This document shows positions 53,046 through 61,900 of a stretch of DNA of 64,000 nt, piece after piece. The stretch spans positions 62,001-126,000 of the forward strand of contig NZ_JADKYB010000028.1 of the NCBI RefSeq assembly GCF_016918855.1, given 5' to 3'. Made by a program: the position numbers and the translations under genes. How positions within the stretch are numbered: position 1 is the stretch's first letter; the number at the start of each line of letters is the position of its first letter. This DNA comes from Actinacidiphila acididurans (lineage in GTDB: Bacteria; Actinomycetota; Actinomycetes; Streptomycetales; Streptomycetaceae). The notes under the pieces were generated by a model that was not told where the DNA came from, did not search any database, and worked only from the letters and a program-made list of their open reading frames with translations.

Positions 53046-54214
53046 ACCTGCTCTACTCCGAGGTGGAGGACGACCTGCGGGCCGCGGTCCGCGACGTGCT
53101 GGCCGACCGCTGCACGCCGGCCGACGTGCTGGGCCGGATCGAGACCGACCGGCCGTACGACGCGGGGCTGTGGCGCGTGCTGGGCGCGGACCTGGGGCTG
53201 GCCGGGCTGCTGGTGCCGGAGAAACTGGGCGGCCAGGGCGGTACGGAACGCGAGGCCGCGGTGGTGCTGGAGGAGTTGGGCGGCGCGGTGGCGCCGGTGC
53301 CCTTCCTCGGCAGCGCGGTGCTGGCGGTCTCGGCGCTGCTGGGCTGCGACACGGCCGACGCGGGTGTCGCGGGGCTGCTCGGCCGCCTCGCCTCGGGCGA
53401 AGCCACCGGGACGCTCGCGGTGCCGCTGTCGGCCGCGCCCGGCGCCGCCTTCCCCGCCGCGGTCCGCGCGGACGCGGCCGGGCGGCTGACCGGCACGGTG
53501 AGCAGCGTCGCCGACGCCCGGACCGCCGATGTGCTGGTGGTGCCCGCGCTCGGCCCGGACGGACCCGGGCTGTACGAGGTGGCGGCCGGCGCGGCCCGCC
53601 TCACTCCCGTGGTCTCGCTCGACCTGACCCGGCCGCTGGCCGACCTGACGCTGGACGGCGCCCCCGGACGCCTGCTGCCGCCCGCGGCGGGCGGTTCCGC
53701 CGGCGCCGCCCTGGAGCGCGCGCTGCTGCGCGGGGCGGGCCTGCTCGCGTCCGAGCAGGTGGGCGTGGCGCAGTGGTGCCTGGACGAGACCGTGCGCTAT
53801 CTGAAGGAGCGGCGCCAGTTCGGGCGGGTGGTGGGCTCCTTCCAGGCGCTCAAGCACCGGCTGGCGGACCTGTGGCTGGAGGTCGTCTCGGCCCGGGCCG
53901 CGGCCCGGGCGGCGGCGGACGCGCTGGCGGCGGAGACGTCGGGGGCGGACGCGCTGGTGACGGAAACAGCCGAGGCGAGCGGGGTGACCGGGGCGAAGGA
54001 GGCCCGGATCGCGGTCGCGGTCGCCGCCTCGTACGCCTCCCCGGTCGCGGTGCACGCCGCCGAGGAGGCGCTGCAACTGCACGGCGGCATCGGCATGACC
54101 TGGGAGCACCCGGTGCACCTGTTCCTGAAGCGGGCCAAGGCCGACGAGATCGCGCTGGGCACGCCGGGGACCCACCGGGCGGCGCTGGCCGGGCTGGTGG
54201 ACCTGCCGGCGTAG
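53042..54214 (+). CDS. Acyl-CoA dehydrogenase, partner subunit
   Basis: 390 aa from ATG 53042, overlapping the previous stop. The fold is recognised from LGLAGLLVPEKLGGQG, AVVLEELGGAVAPVPFLGSA, RYLKERRQFGRVVGSFQALK and ALQLHGGIGMTWEHPVHLF. The region where the catalytic EGTSE motif normally sits reads TPGTHRAALAGL, so this subunit probably lacks the catalytic base. With the upstream protein it should form an alpha2-beta2 enzyme (inference). Followed by a hydrolase gene after 175 bp. Confidence 0.9.
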   Translation: MNLLYSEVEDDLRAAVRDVLADRCTPADVLGRIETDRPYDAGLWRVLGADLGLAGLLVPEKLGGQGGTEREAAVVLEELGGAVAPVPFLGSAVLAVSALLGCDTADAGVAGLLGRLASGEATGTLAVPLSAAPGAAFPAAVRADAAGRLTGTVSSVADARTADVLVVPALGPDGPGLYEVAAGAARLTPVVSLDLTRPLADLTLDGAPGRLLPPAAGGSAGAALERALLRGAGLLASEQVGVAQWCLDETVRYLKERRQFGRVVGSFQALKHRLADLWLEVVSARAAARAAADALAAETSGADALVTETAEASGVTGAKEARIAVAVAASYASPVAVHAAEEALQLHGGIGMTWEHPVHLFLKRAKADEIALGTPGTHRAALAGLVDLPA

Positions 54215-54389
54215 GCCGGGTCCGGCACGGGACGCCGTCCGCCGCTCAGGGGGCGCGCGGGGGCCGGTGCTCCCCCGGGCCGCTCGGCGCGGCGGGGCGT
54301 TGTCGTACCCCCCGTTCATACTCGGGGGCGCGGGGCCGGGTGGCGCCGCGCGCTCGGCAGCGGGGGCGAAGGCAAGGGCAGGGAGCGAC

Positions 54390-54968
54390 ATGGCCGAGGT
54401 ACTGCTGTTCCATCACGCGCACGGACTGACCTCCGGTGTGCGGGAGTTCGCCGCGGGGCTGGAGAAGGCCGGGCACACCGTGCACGTGCCGGACCTGTAC
54501 GAGGGGCGGATATTCGATTCCCTGGAGGAGGGCGTCGGCCACGCTCAGGAGATCGGTTTCGGTACGGTCCTGGAGCGCGGCCGGGCCGCCGCACGGGACC
54601 TGCCGGACGACCTGGTCCTGGTCGGCTTCTCGCTGGGCGTGCTGCCCGCGCAGATGCTGGCGCAGACCCGGCCCGGCGCCCGCGGCGCGCTGCTGCTGAG
54701 CGGCTGCGTCCCGGTGTCGGAGTTCGGCACGGCCTGGCCCGAGGGGGTGCCGGCCCAGGTGCACGGCATGGCCGAGGACCCGTACTTCGCCGAGGAGGGC
54801 GACCTGGACGCGGCCCGCGCCCTGGTGGGAGCCACCCCGGGCACCGAGCTGTTCCTCTACCCGGGAAGCGCCCATCTGTTCGCCGACCCGTCCCTGCTCT
54901 CCTACGACGCCGGCGCCGCCGCCCTGCTGACGGAGCGGGTGCTCTGCTTTCTGGCAGCGGCCGGCTGA
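54390..54968 (+). CDS. Dienelactone hydrolase-like alpha/beta hydrolase
   Basis: 192 aa from ATG 54390. Small alpha/beta hydrolase: LLFHHAHGLTSGVREFA, VHVPDLYEGRIF, nucleophile elbow VGFSLGVLPAQML (Ser instead of the Cys of true dienelactone hydrolases) and the acid/His end MAEDPYFA...LFLYPGSAHLFAD. Substrate unknown. The longer upstream frame has no ribosome-binding site. Confidence 0.88.
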   Translation: MAEVLLFHHAHGLTSGVREFAAGLEKAGHTVHVPDLYEGRIFDSLEEGVGHAQEIGFGTVLERGRAAARDLPDDLVLVGFSLGVLPAQMLAQTRPGARGALLLSGCVPVSEFGTAWPEGVPAQVHGMAEDPYFAEEGDLDAARALVGATPGTELFLYPGSAHLFADPSLLSYDAGAAALLTERVLCFLAAAG

Positions 54969-55026
54969 GCGAGTAGCGGCCGTGAACAGGCCCGGGAAAG
55001 CACCCCCGGAGGGGAGAATGTGGGGG

Positions 55027-55989
55027 CTACGGGGTCAGCACGATCCTGCCGAAGACCTCACCCGCGTCCATCTTCCGGTGCGCCAGCACAGCTGCGTCCA
55101 GCGGCAGCAGCTCGTGCACCACCGCTTCGATCTCGCCACGGCCGGCTGCGGCGAAGTGCTCGCCGCGCACGGCACGCAGGTCGGCCTGGGTGACGGTGGC
55201 CGCGCTGAAGGCGGCGAAGGACATGGACTTCTGGAACGCCGCCATGATCTTCGTGCCGAAGTCCGCGGGCGGCTGACCCGCCACAGCGCCGACGGCCACC
55301 ATGCGGCCGTTCGGGTTGAGCCGGTCGAAGAAGGACGGCATGTCCTTGCCGGCCACGACATCGATGATGACGTCATAGGCCGCCGGAGCCTCGTCCCCTC
55401 CGTCGCCGGAGCGGTCCAGCACACGGGTCGCGCCGAGACGGCGCAGCCGCTCGCCGCGCTCGGCCGACGATGTCGTGACCGCCACCGCGGCGGCACCGCC
55501 GCGAGCCGCGAGCTGCACTGCCATGATCCCGATGCTGCCGGCCGCGCCACGCACCAGGACCGTCTCCCCGGGAGCGAAATGGGCGTGGCGAAGCCCGAAG
55601 TGGGCCACCGTACCGGCACTGCCGAGCGTCACCGCGGCAGTGGCGGCCAGGCCGTCGGGCAGGGGAAGGACCTGCTCGACCGGCGCGACGGCCTGTTCGA
55701 CGTATCCTCCGCCGGTGCCGGTGAAGGCCCACACCCGCCGGCCGACCCACGAGGTGCCGACGCCGTCACCGACCGCGGTCACGGTGCCCGCCACCTCGCT
55801 GCCCGGGATGAAGCCCTCCGTGAAGCCGTAGGCGGCCAGAGCCCCGCTGCGGATCACGGTGTCGACACCACCGACGCCCACCGCCTCGGTGGCGATCAGC
55901 ACCTGCCCGGCAGCAGGTGCGGGTACCGGCAGGTCGACAGCGGCCAGCCCTTCAGGACCTCCGAACGTTCGAATCACGATTGCCTTCAA
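55027..55989 (-). CDS. Zinc-independent NADP quinone reductase-like MDR protein
   Basis: 320 aa from TTG 55989, favoured by ggagacgaca just before; GTG 56001 is the alternative. Medium-chain reductase fold: GGPEGLAAVDLPVPAPAAGQ, AFTGTGGGYVEQAVAP and the Rossmann glycine motif VRGAAGSIGIMAVQLAARGG. The zinc-binding Cys residues of alcohol dehydrogenases are absent, so it is quinone-reductase-like. It is divergent from a TetR gene with a shared operator, which suggests induction by an aromatic or quinone-like compound (inference). Confidence 0.9.
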   Translation of the reverse strand: MKAIVIRTFGGPEGLAAVDLPVPAPAAGQVLIATEAVGVGGVDTVIRSGALAAYGFTEGFIPGSEVAGTVTAVGDGVGTSWVGRRVWAFTGTGGGYVEQAVAPVEQVLPLPDGLAATAAVTLGSAGTVAHFGLRHAHFAPGETVLVRGAAGSIGIMAVQLAARGGAAAVAVTTSSAERGERLRRLGATRVLDRSGDGGDEAPAAYDVIIDVVAGKDMPSFFDRLNPNGRMVAVGAVAGQPPADFGTKIMAAFQKSMSFAAFSAATVTQADLRAVRGEHFAAAGRGEIEAVVHELLPLDAAVLAHRKMDAGEVFGRIVLTP

Positions 55990-56055
55990 TGTCGTCTCCA
56001 CGCTCTCGGGCGGCTCGCACCCCGGATCTCGGCGAGCCGCTACGACCGGGACCGT

Positions 56056-56075
56056 AACGGACGCCCCCGTCCGTT
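56056..56075. promoter_or_regulatory. TetR-type operator between the quinone reductase and TetR genes
   Basis: Inverted repeat aacggacg (56056-56063) / cgtccgtt (56068-56075) with a 4-nt centre. It overlaps the likely promoter of the TetR gene (TAGGTA at 56076-56081, followed 10 nt later by the GTG), and lies 67 bp upstream of the reductase start. Self- and neighbour-regulation is expected. Confidence 0.75.
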
Positions 56076-56091
56076 TAGGTAAAGTGAGAGA

Positions 56092-56730
56092 GTGCCTGGC
56101 GATTTGCCTCATAAGCTGCGCTCCGACGCGATGGACAACCGCGACCGCGTCCTCGACGCGGCCCGAGCGCTGTTCTCGGCGGACGGCCTGGACGTGCCGA
56201 TGCGGGAGGTCGCACGGCGTGCCGGGGTGGGACCTGCCACCTTGTACCGTCACTTCCCGACCAAGCAGATGCTGGTCGCCGAGGCCTTCGCGGACCAGCT
56301 GAACGCCTGCCGCACCATCGTCGACGAGGGCTGCGCGGACCCCGATCCGTGGCGCGGCCTGTGCATGGTGATCGAGAAGATCTGTGAGCTTCACGCCCGC
56401 GATCGGGGCTTCACCGAGGCATTCCTGTCGACGCTGCCGGGGGCACCGGATGTCGCGGGACGCGAGTACACGGTGAAAGCGGTCGCCGGACTGGCCCAGC
56501 GCGCCAAGGACGCGGGCCGCCTGCGGTCCGACTTCGTCCTGGACGACCTCGTTCTCGTCCTCATGGCCAACAAGGGGATTCACGCCGCGTCCACCGCCAC
56601 CCGGGTCGTGGCCTCACGGCGCTTCGCGGCGCTGGCGATCCAGGCGTTCGAAGCCGGTCCGCACCACGCGCCGCTGCCCCCTGCGCCAGGACTGGCATCC
56701 ACGGCATCCGCGGCACCTGCCGGCGCCTGA
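56092..56730 (+). CDS. TetR family transcription regulator
   Basis: 212 aa from GTG 56092. TetR HTH: DAARALFSADGLDVPMREVA...AGVGPATLYRHFPTKQML, followed by a helical ligand-binding domain (FTEAFLSTLPGAPDVAGREY; VLDDLVLVLMANKGIHAAS). The C-terminal ~25 residues are Pro/Ala-rich. Regulates itself and probably the divergent quinone reductase through the dyad between them. Confidence 0.93.
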   Translation: MPGDLPHKLRSDAMDNRDRVLDAARALFSADGLDVPMREVARRAGVGPATLYRHFPTKQMLVAEAFADQLNACRTIVDEGCADPDPWRGLCMVIEKICELHARDRGFTEAFLSTLPGAPDVAGREYTVKAVAGLAQRAKDAGRLRSDFVLDDLVLVLMANKGIHAASTATRVVASRRFAALAIQAFEAGPHHAPLPPAPGLASTASAAPAGA

Positions 56731-56767
56731 CCCGGATCGAGTACGGGCCCCTTACACCTGTACGCCT

Positions 56768-57580
56768 TTACGCCTGGCGGCGGGTCGCGTAGAACGCCAC
56801 AGCGGACGCCGCGGCCACGTTGAGGGAGTCGACCCCGGCGGCCATCGGAATGCTCACCCAGGTGTCGGCCGCGTCCAGGGCGCCCTGGGTGAGGCCGGCG
56901 CCCTCGGTGCCGAGGAGCAGGGCGAGCCGGTCGTGGTGCCGGGCGGCCAGCTCGTCCAGGGTGACGGCCTTGTCGGACAGGCACAGGGCGGCGGTGACGA
57001 AGCCCTGGGCGCGCAGCAGGCCGAGGTCGTGCGGCCAGTGGGCGAGCCGGGTCCAGGGCACCTGGAAGACCGCGCCCATGGAGACCTTGACCGCGCGCCG
57101 GTAGAGGGGGTCGGCGCAGCGCGGAGTGAGCAGCACCGCGTCCACGCCGAGGGCGGCGGCGTTGCGGAAGGCGGCGCCGAGGTTGGCGTGGTCGACCATG
57201 TCCTCGAAGACGGCGACCCGGTGGGGCGCGGCGGCCAGCAGCGCGTCCGGCTCGGGCAGCGGGCGGCGTTCCATGGCGGCGAGGGCACCGCGGTGGACGT
57301 GATAACCCGTCACCTGCTCGGCCAGTTCGGGCGTGACCGCGTACACCGGCGCCGTGGCGTCGGCGACGACATCGGCCATCACCGCGAACCACTTGGCGGT
57401 CAGCATCATCGACCGCATGGTGTAACCGGCGGCCAGCGCGCGGCGGATGACCTTCTCGCCCTCGGCGATGAACAGCCCCTCGGCCGGCTCGCGGACCCGG
57501 CGCAGGTCGACGTCGGTGAGCGAGGTGTAGTCGGTCAGCCGGGCGTCGGCCGGGTCGGTGACCTGGACCGGCTCAGCCAC
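56768..57580 (-). CDS. SpoU/TrmH family RNA methyltransferase
   Basis: 270 aa from GTG 57580. An N-terminal substrate-recognition domain (FIAEGEKVIRRALAAGYTMR) and a C-terminal SPOUT domain with motifs 1-3: HANLGAAFRNAAALGVDAVLL, LLLGTEGAGLTQGAL and IPMAAGVDSLNVAAASAVAFYA (knot). Methylates a ribose 2'-OH of tRNA or rRNA using AdoMet; which position is unknown. Its start overlaps the cobA stop by eight bases, though a functional link to cobalamin is unlikely. Confidence 0.92.
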   Translation of the reverse strand: MAEPVQVTDPADARLTDYTSLTDVDLRRVREPAEGLFIAEGEKVIRRALAAGYTMRSMMLTAKWFAVMADVVADATAPVYAVTPELAEQVTGYHVHRGALAAMERRPLPEPDALLAAAPHRVAVFEDMVDHANLGAAFRNAAALGVDAVLLTPRCADPLYRRAVKVSMGAVFQVPWTRLAHWPHDLGLLRAQGFVTAALCLSDKAVTLDELAARHHDRLALLLGTEGAGLTQGALDAADTWVSIPMAAGVDSLNVAAASAVAFYATRRQA

Positions 57581-58805
57581 GGGTGCCGGTCCCGGGACCC
57601 ACGGCGACGACCTCGCCGATCACGATCACCGCGGGCGGCCGCACCCCTTCCTCCGTCACGGTCCGGGCCACCGTGCCGAGGGTCGCGTCCACCCGGCGCT
57701 GGGCGGCGGTGGTGCCCTCCTGGACCACGGCCACCGGCGTGTCCGCGTCCCGGCCACCGGCGATGAGGGTCGCGGCGATGGGCCCGATCCGCTCCACCGC
57801 CATCAGCAGCACCAGGGTGCCGCGCAGCCGGGCCAGCGCGTCCCAGTCCACCAGCGACCGCGGGTCGTCGGGCGCCACATGGCCGCTGACCACGGTGAAC
57901 TCGTGGGCCACGCCCCGGTGGGTGACCGGGATGCCGGCCGCGCCCGGCACGCTGATCGAACTGGAGATACCCGGCACCACTGTGACGGGAATGCCCTCGG
58001 CGGCCAGCGCCTCGGCCTCCTCCATGCCGCGACCGAAGACGAACGGGTCACCGCCCTTGAGCCGGACCACCGCCTTGCCGGCCTTGGCGTGCTCGATCAG
58101 CGCGGAGTTGATCGCCTCCTGCGCCATCGCCCGGCCGTACGGGATCTTCGCCGCGTCGATCACCTCGACGTGCGGCGGGAGTTCGTCCAGCAGGTCACGC
58201 GGGCCGAGCCGGTCGGCGATCACCACGTCGGCCTCGGACAGCAGCTTCCGGCCCCGTACGGTGATCAGGTCGGGGTCGCCGGGGCCGCCGCCGACCAGCG
58301 CCACGCCCGCGGTCCTCTCCCGCAGGTGCGGCGCCACCAGGCTGCCGTCCCGCAGCCCGGCCACCACCGCGTCGCGTACCGCGGCGGACCGCCTCGGGTC
58401 GCGCCCGGTCAGCACGGCCACGGTCACCCCGTCGGTGCGGCCGGTGGCCGGGGTCCAGGCGGTGGCCGCCTCCGCGTCGTCGCTGCGCACGCACCACACC
58501 CGGTGCCGTTCGGCCTCGGCGGACGCGGCCCGGTTGGCCTCGGGGTCGGTGGTGGCGATCAGCGCGTACCACGCCTCGGCCAGGTCGCCCTCCCGGTACG
58601 GGCGGCGCTCCCAGCGCACCTCGCCGGCCGTCGCCATGGCCTCCACCGAGGCGGTCGCCGACGGCGAGATCAGTACGACGTCCGCGCCGGCCGACACCAG
58701 CGCCGGCAGCCGCCGCTGTGCGACCTGCCCGCCGCCGAGCACCACCACCCGCCGGCCGGCCAGCCGCAGTCCTACGGGGTACGCGGGCGCGTCGTGGCGG
58801 TCCAT
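57573..58805 (-). CDS. cobA: Uroporphyrinogen-III C-methyltransferase with precorrin-2 dehydrogenase domain (CobA/CysG-like)
   Basis: 410 aa from ATG 58805. Residues 1-150 are a NAD-binding domain (LRLAGRRVVVLGGGQVAQRR) as in CysG precorrin-2 dehydrogenase. Residues ~165-400 are the AdoMet-dependent SUMT domain: VALVGGGPGDPDLITVRG, VVIADRLGPRDLLDELPP, VVRLKGGDPFVFGRGMEEAE and TVVPGISSSISVPGAAGIP. Makes precorrin-2 for cobalamin and possibly sirohydrochlorin. Next to cobT and cbiET genes, so the pathway role is firm. The N-terminal domain may have lost or kept activity; key residues were not assessed. Confidence 0.93.
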   Translation of the reverse strand: MDRHDAPAYPVGLRLAGRRVVVLGGGQVAQRRLPALVSAGADVVLISPSATASVEAMATAGEVRWERRPYREGDLAEAWYALIATTDPEANRAASAEAERHRVWCVRSDDAEAATAWTPATGRTDGVTVAVLTGRDPRRSAAVRDAVVAGLRDGSLVAPHLRERTAGVALVGGGPGDPDLITVRGRKLLSEADVVIADRLGPRDLLDELPPHVEVIDAAKIPYGRAMAQEAINSALIEHAKAGKAVVRLKGGDPFVFGRGMEEAEALAAEGIPVTVVPGISSSISVPGAAGIPVTHRGVAHEFTVVSGHVAPDDPRSLVDWDALARLRGTLVLLMAVERIGPIAATLIAGGRDADTPVAVVQEGTTAAQRRVDATLGTVARTVTEEGVRPPAVIVIGEVVAVGPGTGTRG

Positions 58806-58980
58806 GCGGGGCGGCTCCTCGAACGGTGGTCGCTGGTGGGGTACGGGCCCGGCCGCGGCGGAGTGCGATGCGGTGCGTACGGGTGTACGTGCAGGTTACG
58901 GCGCCGGCCCGGGCGGCGGGCAGGCCGACCCCCGCCCGCCGCGCGGCCAAGGGCCGGGGCGGGCGGGGCAAGGGCGTCGG

Positions 58981-61900
58981 TCAGCCCTTTTCGGTGACTC
59001 CGGCGGCGTCGAAGGTCGCCACCTCGTGCATCACCCGGGCCGCGCTCTGCACCAGCGGCAGGGCCAGCAGGGCGCCGGTGCCCTCGCCGAGCCGCAGGTC
59101 GAGGTCGACCAGCGGGCGCAGGCCGAGCGTGGTCAGCGCGGCCACGTGGCCGGGCTCGGCGCTGCGATGGCCGGCGATGCAGGCGGCCAGCACCTCGGGG
59201 GCGATGGCGCGGGCGACCAGGGCGGCGGCTCCGGCGCTGACCCCGTCGAGGATGACGGGGGTGCGCAGGGCCGCGCCGCCGAGCAGCAAGCCCACCATGG
59301 CGGCGTGTTCCAGGCCGCCGATCGCGGCGAGCACGCCGACCGGGTCGGCCGGGTCGGGCCGGTGCAGGTCGAGGGCGCGGCGCACCACGTCCACCTTGCG
59401 GGCGTGCATCTCGTCGTTGATGCCGGTGCCGCGCCCGGTGACCTCGGCCGGGTCGGCGCCGGTGAACACCGCGACGAGGGCCGCGGAGGTGGTGGTGTTG
59501 GCGATGCCCATCTCGCCGGTGAGCAGCGCCTTGTTGCCGGCGGCGACCAGGTCGCGGGCGGTCTCGATGCCGACCTCGATCGCGCGCAGCGCGTCCTCGC
59601 GGGTCATCGCGGGCCCGGCGGTGAAGTCCGCGGTGCCGGGCCGGACCTTGCGCGGCAGCAGCCCGGGGGTGCTGGGCAGTTCGGAGGCGACACCGACGTC
59701 GACCACGCACACCTCGGCGCCCACCTGGTTGGCGAACGCGTTGCAGACCGCACCGCCGCCCAGGAAGTTGGCGACCATCTGGCCGGTGACCTCCTGCGGC
59801 CAAGCGGTGACGCCCTGGGCGTGCACGCCGTGGTCACCGGCGAAGATCGCCACCGCCGCGGGCTCGGGGATCGGCGGCGGGCAGACCCGGGACAGGCCGC
59901 ACAACTGGGCGGAGATGATCTCCAGCATGCCCAGCGCCCCGGCCGGCTTGGTCATCCGCTTCTGCCGCTCCCATGCCTCGCCGAGCGCCTTGGCGTCCAG
60001 CGGGCGGATGCCGCGCAGTGTCTCGTCCAGCAGGTCGTGCGGCTCCTCGCCGGGCAGCGCCCGGTTGCCGTACTCCTCCTCGTGCACCACCCAGGACAGC
60101 GGGCGGCGCTGCGACCAGCCGGCCTGCATCAGCTCCGGCTCGTCCGGGAACTCCTCGACGTACCCGACGCACAGGTACGCCACGACCTCCAGGTGCTCGG
60201 GCAGGCCGAGGGCGGTGACCATCTGCCGCTCGTCGAAGAAGCTGACCCAGCCGACGCCCAGGCCCTCGGCGCGCGCGGCCAGCCACAGGTTCTCCACCGC
60301 CAGCGCCGAGGAGTACGGCGCCATCTGCGGCTGCGTGTGACGGCCGAGGGTGTGCCTGCCGCCCCGCGTGGGGTCGGCGGTCACCACGATGTTGACGGGC
60401 GTGTCGAGGATCGCCTCGATCTTCAGCTCGCGGAACTGCCGGGCGCGGGCCTTGGGCAGCGTCTTGGCGTACGCGTCGCGCTGCTGCATGGCCAGCTCGT
60501 GCATCTTCTCCCGGGTCTTCTCCGAGCGGATGACCACGAAGTCCCAGGGCTGCGAGTGGCCGACGCTGGGCGCGGTGTGCGCGGCCTCCAGCACCCGCAG
60601 CAGCACGTCGTGCGGGATCGGGTCCGGCCGGAATCCGTTGCGCACGTCCCGCCGCTCCCGGATCACCCGGTGCACGGCGTCCCGGACCGCAGGGTCGTAC
60701 GGCTCCGCGGCCGCCGCGCTCTCCGCCGGCCCGTCCGGGCCCTCCGGCGCGCCCTGCGCCGGGTCCTGGGCAGGCCGGCCGTCCGCGGGCTGCAGCTGCT
60801 CGGGCTCCGCGGCGGCGAGGGGTACGGCAGCGGGCGCGTCCCCGGCCGCGGGCGGCTCCTGGGACGCGGGCGCTCCGGCCGGCGCCTCCTGGGCGGGCGG
60901 TACGGGGGCGGGCTGCTGCGGGGTGACGGCGGTGGCCGCGTCGTCGGGCCCGGCGTCGGGAGCCGTTTCCTGGGCGGTCGCGGCGGCCACGGGGGTTCCG
61001 GCGGCAGGAGTGGCGTCCTGCGAGACCGGGACCGGGACCGGGACCGGCGCCTGGGCGGGAGCGTCGGCCTGAGCCGCTTGGGCGGGCTCGGGGGCAGGCG
61101 CGGCAACGGCGTTGGGGGCGCCGGGCGCTGGGACGGCCTCGGCGGGGGCCTCGGTTGCGGCCGCCGGGGAAGTGGCTGTCGCGTCCTCGGTCGGCGCCCG
61201 GTGCTGTCCGGAGCCGGGCGCGGCGAGGCCCTGAACGGCCGCCTGCGGCCCTTCCGGAGCGGCGGCGGGGGCCACGGACTCGGGCGCGGCAGGAGCGGCT
61301 ACGGGCTCGGCAGCGGGCCCAGCAGCGGCCGGACCTACGGGCTCGGCGGCCTCAGTCGCGGGCGGTACGGGCGCGGCAGCGGCCTCGGGGACGGCCTGCT
61401 CGGCGACGGCAGGGCCGGCTTCGTGGGGCCCGCCCGCCGGGACGGGCTCGGCGGGGGTCCCGGGCACGGGCGTGCCGGCCGCGTCCACTGCCCCAGCGGC
61501 GGGCGCGCCCTCGGTGACGGGGATTCCGTGCGCCGGTGTTCCGGCGGTCCCCGCCGAGGGAGCGGCTTCGGCGGGCACGGCGACCGGGATCCCGTGCGCG
61601 GGCGTGCCCGCCGGGTCCGCCGCAGGAGCGGCCTCCGGCCCGACGGGCGGGGCAGCGTGGGCGGGCGTACCCGCGCTCTCCGCGACAGGAGCGGCGGCCT
61701 GCTCGGCGACCGGCGCGACGGGAGTGCCGTGCGCGGGCGTACCGGCCGGGTCCACCGCGGAAGCGGCGTCGGCGGCCGCGGGCTCGGGAGCCGTCGCAAC
61801 GCCCGCGGCCGGAATCCCGTGCGCGGGCGTACCGGCCGACTCCGCCACCGAGACGGCGTGGGCGGGGGCCTCCTCCGGAGCCGGCGCAACACCGGCGGCC

